Part shown: positions 58,221 through 64,000 of the stretch, one piece after another
Layout: the number at the start of each line of letters is the position of its first letter
How positions within the stretch are numbered: the first letter of the stretch is position 1
NCBI GenBank assembly: GCA_000565255.1
Contig: ASRH01000004.1
Location: 124,001-188,000 of the forward strand
DNA: 64,000 bases
Direction: 5' to 3'
Origin: Candidatus Aramenus sulfurataquae
GTDB lineage: Archaea > Thermoproteota > Thermoprotei_A > Sulfolobales > Sulfolobaceae
Made by a program: the position numbers and the translations under genes
Notes under the pieces: generated by a model
What the model was told of the DNA's origin: nothing
The model's input: only the letters and a program-made list of their open reading frames with translations
Database searches by the model: none

Positions 58221-59135
58221 ATGACCGCGATAGTCACAGGAGGAGCTGGATACATCGGGGGCCATATGGTAGACGCGTTAGTCTCTAAAGGGGAAGACGT
58301 AGTGGTTCTAGACGACTTCTCGTATGGCTCTTATGTTAATCCCAAGTCGAATGTAATAAAGGTAGACCTTAGAAGGGAGTATCCTAAAATCGAGAAGGAC
58401 TCCACTATTTACCACTTCGCTGCTAACCCAGACGTAAGGACCTCCATGTTTGATGTAAGGGAACACTTTGAGAGAGACGTATTAGTGACCCTAAACGTTA
58501 TGGAAATGGCTAGACAATACGACGCTAGAAAGGTAATCTTTGCTTCTTCCTCCACGGTCTATGGAGAGACGATGAGGCTTCCGACTCCGGAGGACTTTGA
58601 GGGCACGCCCATCTCTAATTATGGCCTCTTTAAGCTAATGGGAGAGGAAATCGTAGAGTACTACGCCTTTAATTACGGCATCCAAGGGATAACGTTAAGG
58701 CTCGCAAACATAACTGGTGGAAGGGTGTCACACGGCGTAGTAGTGGACTTCGTTAGAAAGCTAATGAAGAACCCGCAAGAACTCGAGATCCTCGGCAACG
58801 GAAAGCAAAGGAAAAGTTACCTTTACATCTCTGATCTGATTAACGCAATATTTACTTTGGAAAACTTCGTTAAGGACAAGTACGAAACGTTTAACGTGGG
58901 TAATGAGGACTGGGTCACGGTTGAGGAAATAGCCAGAATAGTAGAAGATGAAATGGGGCTTAGGCCAAAGCATATATATGTGGATGGAGGTGAAGGAAGG
59001 GGATGGAAGGGAGACGTGAGGTTCATGTTGTTGGATATTTCTAGACTAAGGGGATTTGGCTGGTCCCCCACATATTCGTCAAAAGAGGTCATTAGGCTGG
59101 CCACGAGGGATGTATTAAATGGTATTAAGGGTTAA
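58221..59135 (+). CDS. NAD-dependent sugar epimerase/dehydratase (UDP-glucose 4-epimerase-like)
   Basis: The 304-residue protein is an extended short-chain dehydrogenase: '[16 protein letters not shown]' for NAD, 'ASSSTVYGE' for the catalytic Ser/Thr and 'YGLFK' for Tyr-x3-Lys. It probably epimerises a nucleotide sugar for glycan or exopolysaccharide synthesis. ATTTATCTGATGG (about 58192-58204) may hold its TATA. The next small membrane-protein gene overlaps its end by 17 bases. Confidence 0.85.
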   Translation: MTAIVTGGAGYIGGHMVDALVSKGEDVVVLDDFSYGSYVNPKSNVIKVDLRREYPKIEKDSTIYHFAANPDVRTSMFDVREHFERDVLVTLNVMEMARQYDARKVIFASSSTVYGETMRLPTPEDFEGTPISNYGLFKLMGEEIVEYYAFNYGIQGITLRLANITGGRVSHGVVVDFVRKLMKNPQELEILGNGKQRKSYLYISDLINAIFTLENFVKDKYETFNVGNEDWVTVEEIARIVEDEMGLRPKHIYVDGGEGRGWKGDVRFMLLDISRLRGFGWSPTYSSKEVIRLATRDVLNGIKG

Positions 59136-59340
59136 ACTCCTAGGTATTGCGTTAATGCTCCTGTCCGTATTTCTCATTATTTTGTCCTTTGAGATAATCT
59201 TCTTAGGCTTAAGCATAAGGATTATAGGAGTAAATATCTCTCCCTTAGTACTTAAAATAATAAATTTCTCTATCATTTTAATTTTCCTTATTTTTCTGGC
59301 ATATGTAGGATATATTATGGCATTTCAGACAAAGGAATGA
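59119..59340 (+). CDS. Small membrane protein
   Basis: The 73-residue protein is almost entirely hydrophobic, with two likely membrane helices (about 7-30 and 42-66) and few charged residues. Its start overlaps the epimerase gene by 17 bases. It precedes the ECF-type transporter operon by 37 bases. Function unknown. Confidence 0.55.
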   Translation: MVLRVKLLGIALMLLSVFLIILSFEIIFLGLSIRIIGVNISPLVLKIINFSIILIFLIFLAYVGYIMAFQTKE

Positions 59341-59377
59341 AGAAAGATTTTTCTTATATAACGCGAAGAGCTCATGT

Positions 59378-59941
59378 ATGACCGAGAAGAAAGTAGAGAA
59401 GAACAAGAAAACGATAGACAAAAGGACTGTTATCTACGCGGCCATATTTTCCGTAGCGTCATATGCAGTCTCTGCAGCTATGGCTCTGGGTTTTGGTGCC
59501 TATACTGTTGGCGTTTTTGGCGTCTTTCTTGATCCAATAGTAACGTTAACAATACCCTTGATTATAATATCTGTAGGAATTCAGGCTATAAACAGGAAAT
59601 ACGGTATTCTCCTCATTTCCCTGATCAGCGCTGTGCTCTATTTAATACTCCCATTCCTTTCAGTTACTTTCCTCGTAGCAGGGCCCATAGTGGAGCTGGT
59701 GTCATGGAGCGTAGGTTACAGGGGATTCAAAGCAGTTATGGTTAATACGACCCTAGCCGGTGGGCTTGTAGGTTTCTTGAGTGTCCTCTTCGGTTTTCTG
59801 TTTTTGGGAGTGCCGCATATAGTAAACCTTGATATGTACCTACTACTCTTTGGAGCGATCTATTTTGTTGAGAGCGGTATAATGGCAATAGCGTCTTATT
59901 ACATTGGTTCCTACCTAATTAGGTCCGGGGTTCTGCGTTGA
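59378..59941 (+). CDS. ECF transporter S-component-like membrane protein
   Basis: After a charged N-terminal segment ('MTEKKVEKNKKTIDKRT'), the 187-residue protein has five to six membrane helices, the size and shape of the substrate-binding S component of energy-coupling-factor transporters. It is followed by a T-like membrane protein and a double ATPase, which supports the assignment. Substrate (a vitamin or metal) is unknown. TTATATAA (59354-59361) is a strong TATA-like box upstream. Confidence 0.6.
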   Translation: MTEKKVEKNKKTIDKRTVIYAAIFSVASYAVSAAMALGFGAYTVGVFGVFLDPIVTLTIPLIIISVGIQAINRKYGILLISLISAVLYLILPFLSVTFLVAGPIVELVSWSVGYRGFKAVMVNTTLAGGLVGFLSVLFGFLFLGVPHIVNLDMYLLLFGAIYFVESGIMAIASYYIGSYLIRSGVLR

Positions 59942-60522
59942 AGTTTAGTTTTTTCTACTCTCTTTTGTTCCTCGGTCTAATAGTAGTTTCCTCGCTTTAC
60001 TACCCTCTAGTCCCCTTTCTTGTCGCTTTAGCTCTTGTGCGCAGGAAGCTCGTTATCTTGATTGATTTGGCTATTGCCTCCCTCTCGTTCTTAATACTGG
60101 ACGTGACCTCTAAAGAGTTCCTCTATGTATTCACGCTGAGGGCTTTGGTTTACATTAACTTGTTCGTAGTTCTAAGCGAAGCCGTGGACAAATCGACTAT
60201 CCTAGACCTATTTGGCGAGAAAGGGGTACCAATAATTGTTGCTCTTTCCTATTATCCATACTTCTACGACCTCGCAATGCAAGTGCTCTTCAACATGAGA
60301 GCAAGGAACGAAAAGTTCAACCCAGTCAAGGTCTCTAGGCCTATTATTGTGGAAATGCTTAAAGTGGCGGAAAACCTATACGTTGCATATACTGTCAAGC
60401 TCTACGGAAAGTACTCCGGAAAGGTAAACCTGTTTCCCTCGCGTTATGACGTTATCGTATTAATTATGGGGGTAGCATCGCTGTGCTTGTCATTAGTCCT
60501 ATACTTATATCTGGGACAATAG
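59938..60522 (+). CDS. ECF transporter T-component-like membrane protein
   Basis: The 194-residue protein has about four N-terminal membrane helices, a cytoplasmic helical part ('[20 protein letters not shown]') and a last membrane helix. In EcfT proteins a short Ala-Arg-containing coupling helix contacts the ATPases; 'NMRARNEKF' resembles it. It overlaps both neighbours, by 4 bases (S component) and 40 bases (ATPase). Confidence 0.6.
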   Translation: MKFSFFYSLLFLGLIVVSSLYYPLVPFLVALALVRRKLVILIDLAIASLSFLILDVTSKEFLYVFTLRALVYINLFVVLSEAVDKSTILDLFGEKGVPIIVALSYYPYFYDLAMQVLFNMRARNEKFNPVKVSRPIIVEMLKVAENLYVAYTVKLYGKYSGKVNLFPSRYDVIVLIMGVASLCLSLVLYLYLGQ

Positions 60523-61601
60523 AAGTAGAGGACAAGGAAAAGGTGGGCTTACTTGGCAAAAACGGTACTGGAAAGACTACCATCATTAAGTCTACGCTAT
60601 GCGACGGGACGTCTAGGATCTCAGTGGACGGGGAGGATTTCTGCTCAACTAGGGATTACTCAAAGCTCTCGGTAGTCCTCCAGGAACCCTACTCACAGGT
60701 ATTGGCTGAGACGTTTAAGGAAGAGCTAAGGCTAATAAGTAAATTCCACGCGGTGGACGCAAACTTGGCTAAAAAGCTAATGGGCGAGTATATGGACAAG
60801 AAGTTCATCCAGCTATCTGACGGTTACAAGAAGAGGTACGTCATAGCTACTGTCTTAATCTCTAAGCCGAAGTACGTCCTATTAGATGAGCCATTTGCAA
60901 ACTTGGACAGGGAGGCAGTCTCAATGGTAAAGGAAATCCTGCCATTAGGCTCCCTAATAGCGGAGCACAGGACAAGGGAGATAAGGGACTTAGTAGACAG
61001 AGTGTACTTAATTGATGAGGGAAAGGTGGAAGAGATATCTAGGGAAAAGCTATACGACGAGATCTTTTTGAAGTCTAAAGGGCTAAGGGGCTTCAAGCTC
61101 ACGAGGGAAAGAGAGGCCAAGCTCGGAGACGTTGTCCTAGAATTCCAAGCTAAGGGGATGACGCTAAGGCTAAGGGAAAGGGAAGTTCTCTGCCTAGTGG
61201 GGAAAAACGGCGTCGGTAAAACTACTACCTTGAAGAGCCTAGTGGGAAAGGCGTTCGTCATATTCCAGAACCCAGATCTACAGTTCTTCCACGCCACGGT
61301 AAGGGAGGAAGTGAAGGGGGACGAGGCTTTAGAACTCTTTGGCCTAAAAGATAAGGCGGAAAAGAGCCCCTATGCTCTGAGTTATGGAGAGAAGATGAGG
61401 GTCCTAATAGCCTCCGCGTTTTCCTCTAAAAGCAAAGTGATTGCGCTAGATGAGCCGAGCACTGGGATGGACGGGGAGTCACTAATTTCTTTCCAGAAGA
61501 TGATAGACTTACTAGTTCAAGAAAACAGGTCTATTATAATAGCCACTCACGACGAGGACATAATCGGCTTGTGCGATACTGTAGTAAACTTGGAAAAGTA
61601 G
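60483..61601 (+). CDS. Fused double ABC ATPase of the ECF/cobalt type
   Basis: The 372-residue protein holds two ABC domains. The first has Walker A 'GKNGTGKTT', signature 'LSDGYKKR' (the usual LSGGQ changed to LSDGY) and Walker B '[12 protein letters not shown]'. The second has 'GKNGVGKTT', 'LSYGEKMR' and '[12 protein letters not shown]'. Each domain is short. This fits a fused EcfA-EcfA' pair powering the two preceding membrane proteins. The start overlaps the T-component gene by 40 bases. Confidence 0.82.
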   Translation: MLVISPILISGTIEVEDKEKVGLLGKNGTGKTTIIKSTLCDGTSRISVDGEDFCSTRDYSKLSVVLQEPYSQVLAETFKEELRLISKFHAVDANLAKKLMGEYMDKKFIQLSDGYKKRYVIATVLISKPKYVLLDEPFANLDREAVSMVKEILPLGSLIAEHRTREIRDLVDRVYLIDEGKVEEISREKLYDEIFLKSKGLRGFKLTREREAKLGDVVLEFQAKGMTLRLREREVLCLVGKNGVGKTTTLKSLVGKAFVIFQNPDLQFFHATVREEVKGDEALELFGLKDKAEKSPYALSYGEKMRVLIASAFSSKSKVIALDEPSTGMDGESLISFQKMIDLLVQENRSIIIATHDEDIIGLCDTVVNLEK

Positions 61602-61606
61602 AGATA

Positions 61607-61699
<93 letters not shown>

Positions 61700-61894
61700 A
61701 CAAATTGATAGAGGAGTGGGCTATTTTAAAATTTAAGTTTTAGATCTAGGATTAAAACGTCTAAAGCGTTAGGGAGAGCGAAGCGTTCTCAAATCTCCAG
61801 AGACCTTTTGTCAAGGTAGTCCTTGCTAACTTGCTTGAGTCACGTAGTTGCTTTTATTTAGACGCTCTAATTAATCCATTTTGATGACGCGGTC

Positions 61895-62503
61895 TTGATA
61901 GGGGAAATAGTGTTCCAAGCGATGAACTACATTGGTATAGTAGCCTTCGCCTTTTCCGGAGTAATAAAGGCCATGGAAAAGGAACTGGACCTATTGGGGG
62001 CTTTAGTTCTAGGCTTTGTGACGTCTTTGGCGGGTGGAATACTCGTAGACGTCCTGTTGGGCATCTATCCACCAGTTAACTTGGTTTACTTGCCTTATCC
62101 CCTGACAGCAATAGCATCTACTTTTATTGCAATAATAGTCAGGAAACAGTTCGATAAGATAGCTAGGCCACTGCTTTACTTTGACGCAATAGGTCTTGGC
62201 GCGTTCACGGCGTCAGGAGCACAGCTGGCTTTCTCCCACGGGCTAAACTTCTTGGGCGTGGCCATACTAGCTTCCATTACTGCAACTGGGGGAGGCGTAA
62301 TAAGGGACGTGTTGGTGTCGGAGATTCCCCTAGTTCTAAAAAGGGACTTCTACGCAACGCCTACCATTATTGGTGGTTTCCTATTCTACGCCATCTCGTC
62401 CTTAGGGTACGAGTCAGTATCGCTGTCTTCTACGTTCTTGTTTGTCCTAATACTTAGGTTAGTGGCAATAAGGAAGAGCTGGAGGTTGCCCAGAGTCGCG
62501 TAA
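61895..62503 (+). CDS. TRIC-family cation channel (UPF0126)
   Basis: The 202-residue membrane protein has seven predicted helices in two repeats of three, each with a glycine-rich kink ('SLAGGILVDVLLG' and 'ATGGGVIRDVLVS') that lines the pore of TRIC-type trimeric channels. Prokaryotic TRIC homologues, including one from Sulfolobus, form monovalent-cation channels. TTG is the likely start. The gene lies 195 bases past tRNA-Lys in an otherwise empty stretch. Confidence 0.85.
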   Translation: MIGEIVFQAMNYIGIVAFAFSGVIKAMEKELDLLGALVLGFVTSLAGGILVDVLLGIYPPVNLVYLPYPLTAIASTFIAIIVRKQFDKIARPLLYFDAIGLGAFTASGAQLAFSHGLNFLGVAILASITATGGGVIRDVLVSEIPLVLKRDFYATPTIIGGFLFYAISSLGYESVSLSSTFLFVLILRLVAIRKSWRLPRVA

Positions 62504-62663
62504 AGACCTGGTTTTGGACAGCACGTGTGAGCTGGAAATAGGTAATTAGTACCGGCCTACTAGATCTTAAGTGCCAAACAGCGCTAACTTAAAAGGCTCC
62601 TGTTTTTCCAAGTTTTCGTGAACTTTTAAAAATTTTAATAATATTACCCCACAAAGTCTATCC

Positions 62664-62777
62664 ATGGGTTATAGAGATCGGCTCTACCATCTGTATAGCA
62701 GGAGGAACTTCTTCTTTAGGTATTCCTTTCTTTTCAGCAGGAGGTTTGTGCTGAAGAGGGCCAGGAAGAAGTCCTAA
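62664..62777 (+). CDS. Very small basic aromatic protein
   Basis: ATG 62664 opens 37 codons with about a third Arg/Lys and nine Phe/Tyr ('RDRLYHLYSRRNFFFRYSF', then 'RRFVLKRARKKS'). An A/T-rich TATA-like TTTTAAAAATTTTAATAA (about 62627-62644) is placed about 26 bases before the ATG, as for leaderless genes. No family is known to me. Nucleic-acid binding or membrane association is conceivable. Confidence 0.45.
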   Translation: MGYRDRLYHLYSRRNFFFRYSFLFSRRFVLKRARKKS

Positions 62778-62862
62778 GAGTTATTCAAGTTAGCTTAAAA
62801 GGGGAAAACTAAGGCAGTTAGAGCAATACGCCTTTTATTTTCAAAGGAAGAAAAAAGATTTC

Positions 62863-63132
62863 ATGGATGCGGGGTTGAGAAACTTAAGTAAAGAGCTATT
62901 GGGAGATTACGAGAAGAAAGGCTCTACTGTTCAAGGAGTGGGGAAGTTCATAGCAATGGGCCTAGACGACCCTTTTCACGTGACAACTGTTAGCGGTTTC
63001 GCCATCTACGGTATCGGAAAGCTCATGGAGAGGAGGACAAACTACGGGATCAGAATGGCCAGAATGGACGTCCAGGAGATCAAGAGACAATTACGCGAAG
63101 CTCTATTAGATATACACTCCCTTAGGCTCTAA
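62863..63132 (+). CDS. Hypothetical protein
   Basis: The 89-residue protein is mostly helical with a short hydrophobic patch ('VSGFAIYGIGKLMERRTNY'). No known motif. It overlaps the convergent sugar nucleotidyltransferase gene by 4 bases. It may be a small Sulfolobales-specific protein. Confidence 0.5.
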   Translation: MDAGLRNLSKELLGDYEKKGSTVQGVGKFIAMGLDDPFHVTTVSGFAIYGIGKLMERRTNYGIRMARMDVQEIKRQLREALLDIHSLRL

Positions 63133-63884
63133 TGGTTAATGGTGTAACTGAGGGCGTTAAAATAGCTCTCTGGGTCTCCTACGTTTAGCCATTTTTCCTC
63201 TTTTAGGAGTATTCCGTAAACTTCTCCTCCAGCGTTTATTAGCTCTTGTATGCCGTATGTCAACTCCAACTCTTTTCCCTCCTCTACCTTTACCTTTTTT
63301 AGGGCTTCAAAGATCCTCGGCGAGAAGATGTAAACGGCAGATATGGCTACGTTAGACCTCGGTCTTTCTGGCTTCTCTTCTGCCCTCAAGATTTTGAATA
63401 GCTTGTGCTTCATGTACTCTCCCTTTTCCTGGACCTCTACAATGCCGTACCTCTTGGGGTTTCCGACCTCCCTTAATAAGAGTACGGCTTCTGGCCTTAT
63501 TTCCTCGAAGAGACTTCTCGCCTCTCTGTATCCTCCGGTGAGCACTCCGTCGTCTGCGTGGACAAAAAACGGCTCTCCAGAAGCGAAGTCCTCCGCCCTG
63601 CTTACAGCATCCCCAAATCCCTTTGGCTCCTCTTGGAAGACGAAGGTGACGTTCCTCCCAAATAAGTAGTCTAGGAGCAACTTACCGTGCTTGCCCACTA
63701 CAATGCAGAACTTCTCTACCCCCTCAGCCTCTAGGGATTCCATGATGAGGTCTATTATGGGCCTCATTACTAGCTTACCGTCCTCTCTCCTTATCAAGGG
63801 CAATAGTGCCTTGGGAAGGACTGAGGTTATGTACTTCATTCTACTGCCCTTACCCGCCGCCGTTATTACCGCTTTTCGTATCAT
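63129..63884 (-). CDS. Sugar-phosphate nucleotidyltransferase
   Basis: The 251-residue protein has the nucleotide-binding start 'AVITAAGKGSRMKYIT' and 'VLPKALLPL', a metal-binding 'FVHADDGVL', and 'EKWLNVGDPESYFNAL' near its end. It resembles UTP-glucose-1-phosphate uridylyltransferase (GalU-like). It probably feeds nucleotide sugars to enzymes such as the epimerase at 58221-59135. It overlaps the upstream partial gene by 3 bases (ATGA). Confidence 0.85.
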   Translation of the reverse strand: MIRKAVITAAGKGSRMKYITSVLPKALLPLIRREDGKLVMRPIIDLIMESLEAEGVEKFCIVVGKHGKLLLDYLFGRNVTFVFQEEPKGFGDAVSRAEDFASGEPFFVHADDGVLTGGYREARSLFEEIRPEAVLLLREVGNPKRYGIVEVQEKGEYMKHKLFKILRAEEKPERPRSNVAISAVYIFSPRIFEALKKVKVEEGKELELTYGIQELINAGGEVYGILLKEEKWLNVGDPESYFNALSYTINH

Positions 63885-64000
63885 TTCTTCCCACTTTTCA
63901 CGAACATCCTATTTAAGGATTTCAAGTTTTCAACTAGGAAGAACAGGGAGACTACAACGTACGTGTCGACTACTGGGGCGAAGTCTGTTACGTAGAAGCT
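63881..64000 (-). CDS. Partial membrane-associated protein (C-terminal end)
   Basis: Thirty-nine codons run from the window edge to a TGA that overlaps the start of the nucleotidyltransferase gene. They encode a hydrophobic stretch ('VVDTYVVVSLFFLVENL') followed by a basic end ('FVKSGKK'). This looks like a last membrane helix with a cytoplasmic tail. The product is unknown as the rest is outside the window. Confidence 0.5.
   Translation of the reverse strand, partial: SFYVTDFAPVVDTYVVVSLFFLVENLKSLNRMFVKSGKK

Noticed and set aside
61774-61790. Hairpin GAGAGCG-AAG-CGTTCTC between tRNA-Lys and the TRIC gene
   Set aside because: A single short hairpin without a T-tract or conserved context; not enough to call a terminator or RNA.

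Overview
The window comes from a crenarchaeon of the order Sulfolobales. It carries the DNA-import ATPase CedB, the LysW-dependent lysine/arginine gene cluster, the archaeal S8e-SRP19 and L40e genes, a VAT/Cdc48 ATPase, intron-bearing tRNAs, AT-rich TATA boxes right in front of leaderless start codons, and GGTGA Shine-Dalgarno motifs inside operons. Base composition is moderate and arginine is mostly AGG/AGA, as in Metallosphaera/Acidianus-like genomes. I cannot fix the genus. This is core chromosome: I see no intact insertion sequence, provirus or CRISPR array.

Layout. 1-6063: end of a CitG-like gene, a nucleotidyltransferase, a DUF1464 sugar-kinase-fold protein, a ribbon-helix-helix regulator with its own operator, initiator tRNA-Met, a sulfide:quinone-oxidoreductase-like flavoprotein, thioredoxin reductase and tRNA-Gly. 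6098-21075: GlmM-type mutase, Trm112-like Zn protein, hexulose-6-phosphate synthase, CTP synthase, Sm protein, S-adenosylmethionine synthetase, DUF460-Rio2-NFACT, Mut7-C/AMMECR1, protein disulfide oxidoreductase and dCTP deaminase. 21219-28113: DNA ligase with an MBL-fold nuclease, then a minus-strand amine/amino-acid dehydrogenase-like pair with a phosphodiesterase. 28116-33956: a tightly overlapping tetrapyrrole operon (met8-hemA-hemB-hemL-hemC-hemD). 34014-42492: FEN-1, Cdc48, aEF1-beta, Pth2-TruD, AspRS, NusA-like KH protein, L40e and an intron-bearing tRNA that is probably tRNA-Cys. 42538-50652: a degenerate thiamine-diphosphate enzyme, PsiE-like protein, tRNA-Val, several Sulfolobales hypotheticals, hexuloisomerase and CedB. 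50710-57661: lysY-lysZ-lysM-lysW-lysX-lysJ-lysK, cis-prenyltransferase, S8e and SRP19. 57881-64000: two intron-bearing tRNA-Lys genes flanking a sugar epimerase and an ECF-type ABC transporter, then a TRIC-type channel and a sugar nucleotidyltransferase.

How genes work together. HPS (8937-9620) and PHI (47820-48407) are encoded apart but form the reverse ribulose-monophosphate route to pentoses. The six heme genes make uroporphyrinogen III and siroheme precursors from Glu-tRNA. LysW carries the growing lysine or ornithine intermediates between LysX, LysZ, LysY, LysJ and LysK, with LysM as the local Lrp-type regulator.

Most unusual signals. (1) FEN-1 and TruD have no ATG, GTG or TTG at the start needed to encode their conserved N-termini; each instead has a GGTGA motif six bases before an ATA or ATT codon that overlaps the end of the upstream gene. 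(2) There are unannotated C/D-box guide RNA candidates with the strict 12-nt guide geometry. (3) A 109-bp tRNA gene is split by an intron at an unusual place. (4) The 3' flanks of tRNA-Gly and tRNA-Val share a roughly 115-bp related sequence.
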